Below are positions 1 through 11,068 of a stretch of 64,000 nt of DNA, piece by piece. Each line of letters opens with the position of its first letter. Positions within the stretch are counted from its first letter, which is position 1. The stretch comes from Cymbidium sinense (Eukaryota > Streptophyta > Magnoliopsida > Asparagales > Orchidaceae). Position numbers and translations under genes: made by a program. Below the pieces are notes generated by a model. That model ran no database searches. It saw nothing but the letters and a program-made list of their open reading frames with translations, and was not told the origin of the DNA. The stretch spans positions 150,155,601-150,219,600 of the forward strand of contig CM038221.1 of NCBI GenBank assembly GCA_021442155.1, read 5' to 3'.

Positions 1-1205
1 ATGGGTTCAAACTTGTCTCCCATCTTTTGATGGGCAATAATTAGTTCATTAGGACTAACACAAGTTCTCCTGCTCAAAAAGACCTAGGGTAGACTAGCTT
101 GTTGTGAGCTTGAATCATTTTGGCCTTGTACAACTTGAGGTTTTGGCAGGCCCATAGGCGACTTTCCTCCAAACCTTCGAGCTCTTCTAACTGTAACTTT
201 GTATTCTGCTCTATAGTGATCTTGTTACCCAATGCTATCCTTAGTGACAGGAGTTGAACTTCTAAAAGAAGAACGCTTCACATACACTAAGGAAAATGGG
301 ATGGTGGGGTTGGAGTTTGGTATGTGGTAGGCCCATATTCAACCTGCTCATTCCAATCGTTTATCATCAAGAGTCTTCAAGATCTGGATGAGAGTTTTGT
401 TGAATGCTTTTGATAAACCATTAGCTCAAGGGTAGTAGATGGTGGAGTATCTCCAATCTATATCGTGTCTTCTGGAAAAGTTGTTGATCTTCATGCTTTT
501 GAATGTAGTGTCATTATCAGATATAATTCATCAAGGCACCCTGAACCTATATATATGGTTTTGAAAAAAAGCACATGGTGAGTGACCTCTAAGTGGGATG
601 GCTTCACCACTTGGAAAAATAGTGGTACCAACTAAGATGAATCGATGCCCTTGGAAGAAGGAGGATCGATCACTACAATGTTGGTACCCCAACACTCAAA
701 TGGCCATGAAGCCAAAGTAGGGTGTAGAATGTTGGGTGGTTGGTGGAGGACCACACCGTGCACCTGACACTGATGGCATCTCCTAGCTATGTCCATACAA
801 TATGTGATCATAGAAGGCCAGTAGTATCCAAGTCTTTTAATCTTTAATTTCATCTTTAGACTGGACTAATGAGCTCCACATAGACATGAATGTACCTCAG
901 TTACAATGTCATGGGCTTTATGTTTGTCTAAACAACGTAACCACATGTGGTCAAAGGACCGTGTACAGGGTACCATCAACATAGGAAATAGCTCTCATTT
1001 CACGATGGATTGAGATTTCTCTTGAGGTAGTTTATCGGTGTTCAAGTAATCTATGAATGGTTGCCTCCAATCCAGCTCCTTGTCCATTTTGGCAATGACA
1101 ACCTCCCCTTCAAGAGAACATATTTGATGAGTTCATAATCAATAAGGGATAAGATATGTCTATTTTGGAACCTTATTAAAATGGATTCATCTTCCGAACA
1201 TGCCA
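1..1205 (-). pseudogene. Integrase relic, Tat copy 1
   Basis: Integrase inserts the element cDNA into the host chromosome. Reading down from about 1205, the order of parts matches the better preserved copies at 15495-16800 and 56590-57902. The zinc-binding half is visible in a 73-codon frame at 632-853, with the CxxC pair inside ARRCHQC, followed by the family-typical HQPPNILHPTLASWPFECWG. The catalytic core is broken: the first catalytic Asp segment, TIDYFSKW in copy 3, is lost to a deletion and stop around 630. The C-terminal part runs off the window. Many small deletions relative to copy 2 make it non-functional. No chromodomain is seen. Confidence 0.85.
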
Positions 1206-1700
1206 ACTCTTTGGCAAGTTTTTCCAATGCATATTCCACTGGGAACCTTGTAGATAGTGACTTGGAATCAGGCCAACAACTTCATGGTATACTCATAGTA
1301 ATGATGAAGTTTGGGCTTGAGGACTGTAGGGACATATGGTTGATGACCGAGAATCCCCAAAGATGTTGATGCTCTTGACATTGATAGTGATGGCTAACTC
1401 CAAATTGGCAAGCTCATGGTTTTATTGTTGGTGAGGGTTGAAAAGATAGTATGAGAATCTCATCACATGGTTTATGAGTTAGAAGAACTATTCTACCCCT
1501 GCCTTTCCGGAGAATAGATCATGGTGCTTCACCTTTAAGAAAAGAAGTAGCACCATCAAAATACATCTCCCGCGGCCGACCTCCCCTAAGTTCATGATTT
1601 GTTCATTCGAGAGATCATCACTAAGTGGAGAATCAGTAGAAGATGGGTGGGCTACTAAGAAATCCACTATTGCCTGATCTTTTACCACACGGAGGGGTAC
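1206..1700 (-). pseudogene. Archaeal-type RNase H (aRNH) and tether relic, Tat copy 1
   Basis: This is a second RNase H-like domain between the first RNase H and integrase, as known for Tat elements. A connecting segment reads HPSSTDSPLSDDLSNEQ (1488-1688 frame). Downstream, pieces of the domain core are recognisable in changing frames: a KSINIFGDS-like core strand and, at 1190-1239, YALEKLAKELA, a degraded form of the usual ADALAKLA end. Copy 3 (56110-56560) keeps the same motifs more clearly. Frameshifts separate all parts, so no protein could be made. Confidence 0.75.
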
Positions 1701-2110
1701 GAATGTGATATCAAATTACGAGAGTATCATGGACCAATGAGCCAAATGTCCAGAAAGAATTGGCCATGTCATGAGGTACTGCAGTGGATTGGTTTGTGAG
1801 ATCAAGTTCACCTTATGAGAAAGCATGTAATACTGTAGTTTCTAAGATGCAAAGATCAAAGCTAGGCAATGTTTCTCAATAGGTGGATAGTTTGCTTCAG
1901 CAGGGATCAGATGACAGTTGAGGTAGTAGAGAGCGCTTTCCTTTCCCTCATCATTGGCTTGGGCCAATAGAGCACTGAGAGAGTCATCCAATGCAGTGGT
2001 GCATAGGATCAATGGTCTGCCTGAGATAGGGGCTGCTAGAACTGGAAGCTTCACCAAGTATTCTTTAATGTCTTTGAATGCATGCTGACACTTGTCATCT
2101 CACTTGAACT
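1701..2110 (-). pseudogene. RNase H domain relic following RT, Tat copy 1
   Basis: This domain would degrade the RNA strand of the RNA:DNA hybrid. A 71-codon frame at 1842-2057 carries the pattern of the gypsy RT-RNase H: a PISGRPLILCTTALDDSLSALLAQ segment in two runs (PISGRPLILCTT, then ALDDSLSALLAQ), then ALYYLN and the conserved YPPIEKHCLALIFA. It lies directly after the RT palm relic. The rest of the domain is split by frameshifts at about 1830. Confidence 0.85.
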
Positions 2111-2830
2111 TGGCAGCCTTTTTGATAAGTATTGAGAATGGTTTGCATCTCCCTGATAATTTTGAGATAAGGCATCTTAGATACACCAACCATCCTTGAA
2201 AGGATCTGAGTTGAGTTAAACTCTTAGGAGGTGGCATTTCTAAGATAGCTTTAATCTTTTAGATCTATTTCTATTCCTGTGTCAAACAACAAACCCAAGG
2301 AATTTTCCGCTACTCAATGCACACTTGGGATTCATTTTGAGGTTATATTGTCTTAACCATTCAAAAAAACTACTCTCAAGTCAAAGAGGTGGTCTTCCTT
2401 TTCTAAACTCTAACTACTAGATCATCAAAGACTCAACCCACGATGATGGATGAGTTCATTGAAGATCTGAGTCATGGCCCATTGGTATGTAGCAAGCATT
2501 TTAAGGCTGAAAGGCATGACCCTATAATAGATGTTTCTTTCATCTTCAGGAGACATCTTGATTTAGTTATAGCCAAATGACCCATCCATGAAAGAGAAGA
2601 TTACATGAGATGAGGCAATTTCCACCATTAACTCTAATATAAGAAGAGAAAACTCATCCTTAGGACATGCCTTGTTCAAGTCCCTAAAATTGATGCAAAT
2701 ACGAATTTGGCCATTCTTCTTCATAATTGGGATGGCACTAGCTAACCAGGTAGGATATTTTTCTTCTCGATGAAACCAATCAGCTTTGACTTGAAATGAC
2801 AGTTGTTCAATTTCTAATCGCATGCTTCTA
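2111..2830 (-). pseudogene. Reverse transcriptase relic, Tat copy 1
   Basis: Ty3/gypsy RT copies element RNA into DNA. An 86-codon frame (2563-2823) contains YPTWLASAIPIMKKNGQ, then RICINFRDLNKACPKDEF and SFMDGSFGYN, the fingers and first palm motifs with the catalytic Asp of FMDG. The YVDD box is damaged: the two Asp codons remain at 2421-2426, but four bases present in copies 2 and 3 are missing just upstream, which removes Tyr-Val and shifts the frame. It is therefore inactive. Confidence 0.9.
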
Positions 2831-3390
2831 GGAGCTTGCTTAATAGGGGTAATGTTGGGGTCTATTGCTAGCTTGTGGACTATCGAGATAATCTCATTTC
2901 TTCATAACTCCATGTAGCGTCTTTAAACTCAATCAATAGCCTAACTAAGTCATTGGTTTCTTCTTCATTCAGCAATGAACGATATGTATGAGGATTTTCT
3001 TCTATCATGAGGTTGATTTCTTTTAGCTTGTCGATTATTGAATGAATCTTCTCTTCAAACTCGGTGGTTTGACTTGAGATCATCTGATCATCTGAAGTTT
3101 CTAAACACACATTCTCATGAAGAGTTGGGGATGTGAGAAGAACCTATCCCAAATGGTTGGTAACAAAAATAATCTTTGTCATCATCGGACCCACTATGTT
3201 GAATCCTAGTCCGCTCTTGATTGTGCTTCCAGTTCCATAGCTTTTCAAAATATTCTAACTGCTTTTGGACCAAGTGTGAGGAACTAAACCTTTGTAATAA
3301 GATTTTGAACATAAAGTAAAGTCAAAAGGTAATTCCATTAATTCTTTAAAGTATCTTCCTCAAGTCCTACATCGAAGCTCGACTTGAGGA
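2831..3390 (-). pseudogene. Protease-RT linker relic, Tat copy 1
   Basis: The segment upstream of RT holds family-typical text in two frames. At 2880-3110 are a glutamate-rich stretch and LLIEFKDATWSYEEM, the degraded form of the FAWSYEEMP motif that precedes gypsy RT in Tat elements. At 3115-3312 is a less conserved stretch, EKLWNWKHNQ. Copies 2 (18500-19010) and 3 (54257-54860) carry the same text. No catalytic residues are expected here. Confidence 0.75.
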
Positions 3391-4600
3391 TGATGAACCC
3401 AAAAGAACCTTTTCTACTTCATGTCACCGGAAGACTTAGGGACTTCTTAACTACTAAACCTTCAACTTTGAGATGTAAGTGAGGTAAGAGCTAAGGTTCC
3501 CAAGCCTAATAGTTTCACATAAACCGATTTGAATACTTTGCTTTGCTTGGAGGCATGGTCTTCGCCTCTCGGCCGGATCAAAACATCCAATGGAACCCAT
3601 GAGATGGGTTGAATCATCCAATCACATTAGATCATCCTCATTAACTGAACAAGACCTCTATTTCAAGGCCAACTAGGGGTCTCCACCTCTAACTTCTGCC
3701 TCTACCTCTTGGTGGAGGTTGAGGCATCTACCCACATGTCCATATGATGGAATGAACTGTGGGTGGAATGTGATATGGATCCACTTCTTCTTCTTCAATT
3801 CCCCTTTCTTTCTCACTTGGACTTTTCTTTTCTTTCTTTTCTTTTATCTTTCTTTTCTTTTACTCATTTTCTTTTGTATTTGCATTTGAATTTTGTCCAA
3901 GTTCATGAGAAAGGGTATTTTGAGGAAGATAATAGGTCATCCTCATAGATCTCAACCTCTCGAGAATGGCTTTTCATCCCACATGGCACTCAATTCCATC
4001 TTCTTTGAACTTGACACTCTGATGAAGGGAGGATGAAATGATCTTATTCTGATGTATCTAAGGCCTACCAAGCAAAATAGTGAATGTAGTATTAGAATTA
4101 ATGATGTAGAACTTAGCTTCAGTCTTCCAGTCATCGATCTCCAATGGTAACACTATGGAACCTAAAGCCCACTCGCCTTGATCATTGAATCTTCTCAACA
4201 TCATCCCATTTCTTCAGAGAGTAGAGATGTTGATCTTCAAAAAAAAGGTCTTTAGACTCATAATTTTACTAATGCACAATCCAATGAGAACTCGGTGTGT
4301 TTGAACCTTCCATGTGTAATATAGGGGATTGTGCTCCAAGTCCCCAGAAGGTCTTCATCTATAAAGGTGATCCCTTGGGCTTCTTTTGCATAGTGTGCTT
4401 CCTCACTTATAGCGTTCAGCTGAGCTAAGCATATTTTAGGATCAAGGAGAGCCTTAATTAATGATTCCCTCATCTCTTTGGATAAGACAAGGGCATCATA
4501 TATATTTAGCTTAGATGGCAACTTTCTTAAATGAGAAAGGACATTATAGTCCACCTTTAGTTGATCTTCCACTAGAATATCCAAGGGTGGAGCATCCTAT
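3391..4600 (-). pseudogene. Aspartic protease region relic, Tat copy 1
   Basis: This part would cut the Gag-Pol polyprotein. The 108-codon frame at 4258-4584 reads HLRKLPSKLNIYDAL, then KEMRESLIKALLDP and ITFIDEDLLG, the conserved stretch just before the protease in Tat elements. After it come the flap region and an ILLGRP motif (about 4060-4080), then a SLHQSVKF-like segment, the usual end of the domain. The active-site segment next to 4258 reads FSLDCALVKL; the usual Asp-(Ser/Thr/Asn)-Gly triad is not intact. Frameshifts break the domain at least twice. Confidence 0.75.
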
Positions 4601-5830
4601 GGAAGGGCTTCTCGATCTTTAGTACCAATGACTTTTTTCCCTCTATCTAGGTGCCCTAGGAGGTAGAACACCACTGAGGTTACTGCAATCTCTTGAGGCA
4701 AGGTGGTGGCAAGTTCTACCTACACTTCAGGCTCACCTACAGCTCCTCCTATGGGACTCTCATAATCGGATGATTCCAAGTGTATCTCAAGATGTGAGCC
4801 CATAGTATTCAAAGTTAGAAAGTCTAACTCTGAATCAAAAAGAGGAAGATCAAAATTGTTATGGTTAATTAGACTAGAAGAATTATCGTTAGGAATAGAA
4901 GAAGATAACTCATCAGAAGAGACTCAGATGTAATTCAAATCAACTTTATTCTTCAATTTCTTGAAAGTATTTGGAGAAGTAGAAGTCAAGTAGAGTGAGT
5001 GGAGTAAGGGATTTGATGCCCTTATCCACTGATACAAGAGTTCTACTAGTAGAAGAAATAGAAGAGCTAGCTGAAATGGTAGAAGTCACCGGTGAAAGGG
5101 AGTTTGGACATGGTCGATGGGCTAAAGTTATCCCAGCTCATTGCTATTTAAGCTCCCACTTTCCTAGAGTTAGCAAACTTGCAAACCTTCCTTGGTGTTG
5201 AAGGTTTGAAAACTCGCACCCAAAGGAAAGCTTTTTGATCTTCTAGATTATTTTCTTAGAGGTTTTAGATAAGAAGATGTCCCAACCTTCTTTGGCTTTG
5301 GTAGGATCACTTGTATCCCCAAGGATTATCTTAATGGAACTGGAAGGTTATTCCACAAGGTATTCCTTTAGGATAATGACAATATCAGTCTTGAAACTAT
5401 GTTCAAGCCAGTCCTTGAATATGAAGCAATCCTCCAAAATGTGGCCTAGAATACGGTAGTAAGAGCAAAAGTTTGGATCATGACTTTTGCCTACTTCCTC
5501 CGATCTCCTAGGCTCAGGTAGCTAAAAATCAAGTTTCTTTAAGACATTCTTAAAGATTTTCCTGATTATCTCCCTCTTAAAAGAATAAGGTTTTTTTAAC
5601 TTATCTAATAGAGTAGGTGGACCATAGCTACTAGCGGTGATGCATGCCGTGGGTGGTGGGTATGGTGCTGGCCATGGAGGTCGAGGTAGAGGCGGGCTAC
5701 CCGGTGGTGGCAAAGAAGGTGGAGGCTACTGAGGTCGCGGTCGCTTGGGCTGATCTTTAGCTTGCTGCTTCCCCTTGTCAACCGTTGCTACTACTCAAGG
5801 TTTCTTCTCATAAACCTTTGGGGATTTCTG
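4601..5830 (-). pseudogene. Gag C-terminal part: zinc knuckle, proline-rich stretch and acidic linker, Tat copy 1
   Basis: Right to left: a proline-rich stretch in the 5522-5713 frame (PPPGSPPLPRPPWPAPYPPP); a frame with KREIIRKIFKNVLKK; then, at about 5400-5475, a zinc-knuckle-like segment reading FCSYYRILGHILEDC, which matches Tat Gag CxxxH..GH..C text; then a linker of low complexity and many Asp/Glu/Ser codons down to 4600 in which I recognise no domain. Copy 2 has the same order. Gag knuckles bind element RNA during packaging (family knowledge). Confidence 0.65.
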
Positions 5831-6900
5831 CTTTGGCAACTGATCTAGAGAAGGAAACTATTGGCCTCTCCTTGTAGACTAGTCACCTTGTTGATTAGCT
5901 TCGCAAATGTCTTTATGGTGAAGCCCTTAAGCATGAAGGCGATCAGGCCATGAATATTCTTCAAGAGAATCTCAATGGCATGTTATTCAGACAGCTGTGG
6001 TTCACACTTCATACTCAAGTTATGCCATCGAAGAATATAATCAACAAGTGCCTCACCGGAGTGGTGTTGGGCTACGACAAGATCATCTACAGTAACCCTT
6101 TGCTGAGCTCAAGCAAACCTCTTGATGATTAGTTGCTCTGAATTAGCAAATGTCTTTACAGAACCATTGGGCAATTTAGCATACCAATCAAAAGTGATAC
6201 CACACTAGGTTACTAAAATAGAGTCTAAAGAGCAAAGTGTCGCTGCCACCTGTATTGCAATAATTGGACCTAAAGTGAGCTATATGTTGCCTCAGTTTCC
6301 CACTGCCATCAAAGCTTGGGATACTGGATAGCATCAAATTCTTTGGGGAGGGTCTACCCTTTGGAACTGATAATCCTCCCCAGGCTTGAGCCAATGCTTC
6401 CTTCACTTGCTATTCAACCATGGATTTCAGATCTTTTTCATGTATGGAGGTACTATCCACTACCTTCCTATATAGACTAGTGCTACCTTGCTCAACGGTA
6501 GGTAGAGTCTTAACTAGGTATAAGACATGCACTAGTTTAGGGTGACTGGCATCAACTATACTAGGATGAACTAGAGGGGCTTGCTTCTAAAGCACTAACA
6601 CTACTGCTAATAAGTTCTGCAACTGTTGTGCCATCTTATCAATCTGTTCGACTTTCTACCTTAATTGAAGTCAGAGGTGATGGGTTGATTCTGCGGTGTC
6701 TCCTTGATCAACCTCATCACCTTCCATGGCTTGTTTCTCCCTAAGAAGAGAACCTCTAGTATCGACCATGCATACACCAGTTGAATCCCCATCAAGTCAT
6801 CTTCATTGGGATCAAAGCTGATTCTTTCTTCAGCAAGCCATGCATACCCTAAGATCTCCTTCTTCTCCATAAAATAGTGTGAAACTATCTCAGGATCGAT
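5831..6900 (-). pseudogene. Gag capsid-like domain relic, Tat copy 1
   Basis: Gag builds the cytoplasmic virus-like particle. The 72-codon frame at 6188-6406 carries the retrotransposon Gag pattern: SIPSFDGSGKLRQHIAHFRS, then LLFRLYFSNLVWYHF, a degraded form of the Phe-x-(Tyr/Phe)-Asp-Gly ... Trp-Tyr signature. The 6661-6870 frame (EKKEILGYAWLAEERISFDP) lies upstream. After the signature the second capsid half continues at about 6130-5850 in another frame. Confidence 0.7.
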
Positions 6901-8255
6901 CCCAGTGAAAAAGCTTGGCGGTGATTATATCGAACCAGAGGCACCTCCTCACCAGTCGGGAGTCAATCAGTGACTACTCACTAGAAGAATGATAATCGAT
7001 TGATATTGCGTAATAAGGGTAACAATCTGGATGATCCTTACCATGCCAATGTCATCAGGAATATCTGATAGTCATCACCATCTCCATATCTGGTTGAATG
7101 GGTGGAGTTGGTGAAGGAACGACCATGATGCTCTGGGGTCGCCACTCCTTTTGCACTACCATTGGGGTAGAAGGTCAAGCAGGAGAGCTCAACCCAACGA
7201 CAATGGGTGGTGTAAGAGGAGTAGGATCCCTAGGCTGTAGTCGGATCACCAATGGGGTACGTTTCTCCCCGGATGCAGCCTTCATGGCCTTAAATAGAAT
7301 GGGTGATGCTGAAACCTGCACTAGCAATGACAAACATGGGGTAGAGCGGTAGGGTGGAGATGCCACTGACTCTCTATGTACAGGAGCTGCCCTCCTATGA
7401 TGGCTGGTCCCCATGAGGAGGAATACATCAAGATGGTCGGAGGTAGCACGAAATGGAAAGTCAACCAGGAGAAGCTATGACCTACCAATCTCCACTCTCT
7501 AGTAATGTATGATGTATGGGCCTCACGGGCCCTCTCATGGATCCCTCCTATGCTATGGGGATAACATCATAAATGAACTAGGTACTCGCCTTCCATATGC
7601 TTACCACTAGAAGAAAGAGACGCATATCATCCTAGAAATTCGGCTATATGCACCACTGGAGGAGGCGATGGATCCTCGGCATCCTCTATTTAATCGAGAG
7701 AGAGAGAGGATGAAATAGTTTTCTTAAGCGGTGATGTGACCATGGGAGACTCATCCATGGTCGACTAGCCTCTGCTCCTCTAGCTATCCTAGTATGGAAT
7801 CGCTTTGACCATGGTTTGTTCATATCTGGTATGAGGATGAGAGGAGTGTGAGCTAGACCCATACTCAAATGTGGAGGCAAGTCCCTAAAGGGAGCCTTAC
7901 CCTTGGAGGGGATGATAGGTGCTAACTCGCACAACATGGGTAACTCTGATGAACTACAAGTAACGAAATGTATTTGATCAAACCAATGATGTATGTGGTA
8001 CTGCCACAACTTTCCTCTTCAATGAGGATACATCTGAATCTAAGGGTAAGTCTACCCTGATGATCAGCTTCTACCCGACCACCCTCTTCTTGCTGACTAT
8101 TGTGAGGCGAATGCCCTCACAAGTGATCCTGTCCCCCTCAAATCCATTGCCAAAATAGATCAAATGGGTATGATCCAAATGAGGGAAGTCAGCCTGATCC
8201 AAGGTAAGATCCATGTTGTGAGGAAAGGTAAAGACAAATTTCTGGGTACCTGCCA
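6901..8255 (-). pseudogene. Gag N-terminal region relic with probable start codon, Tat copy 1
   Basis: The likely Gag start is the ATG at 8255, beginning MAGTQKFVFTFPHNMDLTLD. It is chosen because copy 2 has an aligned ATG near 23514 and because upstream sequence turns at once into the non-coding hairpin array. The following region (7175-8009) is rich in Pro, Ser, His and Arg and shows no named domain. Stops break it at several places. I cannot assign a function to this N-terminal part; Tat elements may carry an additional ORF upstream of or fused to gag, but I do not see a distinct one. Confidence 0.5.
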
Positions 8256-8440
8256 TTGCACTAATTGAAATTGAAATTGAAACTATACTTGCATTGAAAA
8301 GAATCTGTAATGAGAAATGAACTTGCATCAATTTTTCTATCTCATAGATTTTTGAATTATTGAATTTTATAAATTTGAACCCACATCCAACAACTTGGAA
8401 GTGTTAAGTGAGGCTAAAATGAATTTGAAGAGATTGATTG
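8256..8440 (-). other. Short leader segment between gag start and hairpin array
   Basis: A/T-rich non-coding stretch joining the gag start to the repeat array. It has no motif that I can name, and the same text occurs in copy 2 at about 23515-23640. Confidence 0.5.
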
Positions 8441-10810
8441 AAAGAGGAATTTGAGTATGAATCCAAACTTCAACAAATTTAGGTATGTTGAAATATGGAT
8501 TCAAAATTTTTGATAGGATGCTTCCATAGGTTCCTTTTTGTTATGAATTTGACTTTGTGATTTTGAGGATCTTTTCCTTTAACAAATTTGGGTAGGTTAA
8601 AGCAAGGGTCAAATGATTTTATTTTGTTTGAATGTTTTTGGAATTTTTAGTTTCTTAGCAAATTTAGGTATGCTAAGTAAATTGAAAAGTGATTGTTTCT
8701 TTTTGCGGGTTTGTTTTGTTTTGATTTTTGGAAAATTTTGGAATTCTTACTTAGCAAATTTAGGTATGCTTAGTGAAGAATTCAAGTGTATTTTGTTTGA
8801 TTTTGAAAAATAGGATTCTTAGCAAATTTAGGTATGCTAGGAAAATCCTAAGTGTTTCATTTGTTTGGAAAATTTTGATTTTTGAAAAGGGTGGGATCCT
8901 TTAGCAAATTTGGTATGCTAAGGAGATCCTAAGGTGCTTCATTTTGTTTTTGAAATGATTGAAAGTAGAGATTCAACTTTAGCAAATTTGGTATGCTAAA
9001 TGTGAAGTCCCACTTGGTTTTATGAAATGGAAATTTCACTTAGCAAATTTAAGTATGCTAAATGAAATTCCAAATGGTGTATTTAAAATTTTAATTTCAT
9101 TTTTATTTTGAAAATGGAAACTTCTAGGTATGCTAAGGAAGAAAGGTGTTTGAATGTTTTGTTTTGACTTTGGAAACTTTATGAGCTAGGTGAGGGAAAT
9201 ATGTTTTGAAATTTTTTGAATTTTTGACTTGGAAACTTTACTTAACAAATTTAGGTATGTTAAATGAAGTTTCCAAATATTGTTTAAAATTTTTGGAATT
9301 TTTGGATTTGGAGAGTTCACTTAACAAATTTGGGCTTGTTAAGTAAGGTTCCAAAATGTGCTTTGAAATTTTTTTGAATTTTGGAATTGGAAACTTTACT
9401 TAACAAATTTGGGTCTGTTAAGTGAGGTTCCAAATTGTGTTTTGAAAATTTTTGAATTTTGGATTTGGAAACTTTACTTAGCAACAATTTAAGTGAGGTT
9501 CCAAATGTGTTTAGAAAATTTTGAAATGTGATTGTTGATTTTGATTTTGGATTTGGAAACTTCACTTAGCAAATTTAAGTATGTTAAATGAAGGTTCCAA
9601 ATGTATTTTGAACTTTTTTTGAAATATAATTGTTGATTTTGAATTTTGTTTGAATTTGTAAACTTCACTTAGCAAATTTATGTATGTTAAATGGAATTTC
9701 AAAAATGTGTTTAGAAAATTTTTGGATTTGGAATTTGGAGACTTCACTTAACAAATTTGGGTATGTTAAGTGAGGTTCCAAAATGTGTTTTAGAAAAAAA
9801 TTTGGATTATGATTGTTGATTTCATTTTGGATTTTGAAACTTTACTTAACAAATTTGTGTATGTTAAATGAAGTTCTAAAATGTGTTTAGAATTTTGAAA
9901 AAAAAAATTTGGATTTGGATTTTGGAAACCTTACTTAACAAATTTGTGTATATTAAATCAAGTTCCAAATTTTTGTTTAGAAAATTTTTTATTTTGCGAT
10001 TTGGAAACTTCACTTAACAAATTTGGGTATGTTAAGTGAGGTTCCAAAATGTGCTTTGAAATTTTTTGAAATATGATTGTTGATTTTGATTTTTGACTTG
10101 GAAGGCTCACTTAACAAATTTAGGTATGTTAAATGAAGTTCCAAAAGTTGTTTGAAAATTTTGAAATGTGATTGTTGATTTTAATATTTTGAAAAGAGGA
10201 TTTCCATTCAACAAATTTAAGTATGTAGAATGGAGATTAAGTTTATTTTGAAATGTGAAATTTTTTTTTGTGTGTTGTTTTGAAAGAGAAGAATTCCAAC
10301 TTAAAACATATGGGGATTTTTTAAGTGGGATTTCCTAAAAGATATTTTATTTTTTTAGTTTTCAGTTTAATTTTGAATAAATATATTAAATGAAGGTATT
10401 TATGTGTGCTTTTGAAAATTTAATTTTGTTTACAAATGAACTTCCATTCAATAAGTGTAAATATATTGAATAGAAAATTCATGTGCTTTTGAAAAGTTTT
10501 ATGATTATGATTGTGATTTTGAAAAGGATGGTTATTTATTTTGAAAATGATATCTTCATCAAAGTGAATTGAAAGAAGATATTCATTTGCACTTTTGGAA
10601 AATGTTATTAGTTTTATTCTTGAAAATTCCTACATGTAATAATTATGTGAATTGTTAAATGAAGGTGAAAAAATTTTGTGGAAAATATTTTATTAAGTGC
10701 ATTTTTGAAAAAGGTGCTTTTGAAAAGCAAAATTCTTTATAGAAGATTTATTCATTTTAAGATGAACCTTTCCTTATCATGAAAATGATAAGGAGGAAAT
10801 CTTTAAGATG
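8441..10810 (-). repeat. Leader hairpin-repeat array, Tat copy 1
   Basis: About 25 diverged tandem units, spaced roughly 65-140 bases apart, lie between the primer-binding site and gag. Each centres on a palindrome whose left arm ends in TTAGCA or TTAACA, followed by a loop close to AATTTAGGTA and a right arm starting TGCTAA or TGTTAA. Examples are 8459-8504 (arms TGAATCCAAACTTCAACA and TGTTGAAATATGGATTCA), 9029-9071, 9231-9274, 10442-10475 and 10768-10800. Outer arms differ between units yet still pair. The element is transcribed leftwards, so its RNA would carry the complement of these hairpins. There is no open frame across the array. One unit near 9115 has lost its left arm. Confidence 0.9.
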
Positions 10811-11042
10811 TTTCTTTTTATTTTAGATCATTTCATTTTTCTCATTGGAGAAACCCAACGGGGGTTTTAAGACCAACAAGGAATGCGGTCCTAAAACCTA
10901 AAGATGTTGGCTAACTTAACTCAAGAATGAAATGTGCTAAGTTCCAATGGGAATAAGGATAGTTTGGATTCATACCAAAGTACAAACCCACTATCTAAAC
11001 TCAAAGACAATGATCATTTATCAAATATGGAGAGAGGAACCA
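10811..11042 (-). other. Untranslated leader next to the primer-binding site, copy 1
   Basis: A non-coding stretch between the array and the primer-binding site, less A/T-rich than the array. The same text is found in copy 2 (25880-26113). No hairpin unit of the array type is seen here. Confidence 0.5.
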
Positions 11043-11060
11043 TCCCCAGCGAAGTCGCCA
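11043..11060 (-). promoter_or_regulatory. tRNA primer-binding site, Tat copy 1
   Basis: On the minus strand the 18 bases read TGGCGACTTCGCTGGGGA, a TGG-started primer-binding site of the form common in Tat/Ogre-like elements. It starts about eight bases inside the end of the LTR. It would anneal to the 3' end of a host tRNA to prime minus-strand cDNA; I have not matched the tRNA. Copy 2 has a damaged version at 26114-26130, and copy 3 has lost the site. Confidence 0.8.
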
Positions 11061-11068
11061 GAAAAATC

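Larger units (their letters stand above)
1..11060 (-). mobile_element. Tat-lineage Ty3/gypsy retrotransposon, copy 1 internal region (partial)
   Basis: This is a decayed LTR retrotransposon read on the minus strand. From right to left it shows a primer-binding site (11043-11060), a hairpin-repeat leader, a gag start near 8255, a gag zinc knuckle, protease, reverse transcriptase, RNase H, a second archaeal-type RNase H and integrase. The order protease-RT-RH-integrase is that of Ty3/gypsy. The second RNase H before integrase, the long leader and the lack of a visible chromodomain point to the Tat lineage (established knowledge of that lineage). The window start cuts it about 100 bases short of the expected pol end, so its 3' region and 3' LTR are not seen. 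No reading frame is intact; the longest are about 110 codons. Confidence 0.9.

Noticed and set aside
7098..7352. Plus-strand 84-codon frame as a gene
   Set aside because: It lies antisense to the gag relic, has no family resemblance, and is not kept in copy 2 beyond base composition.
9317..9747. Minus-strand frames with SKSTITFQNFLNTFGTSL-like repeats as a repeat protein
   Set aside because: The frames change between neighbouring units and follow the tandem DNA repeat; copy 2 keeps other frames. The constraint seen is on pairing, not on codons.
8441..10810. Regularly spaced palindromic repeats resembling a CRISPR array
   Set aside because: Repeats are diverged from unit to unit, the between-stem sequence is itself repeated and A/T-rich, no cas gene is present, and the context is a plant retrotransposon leader.
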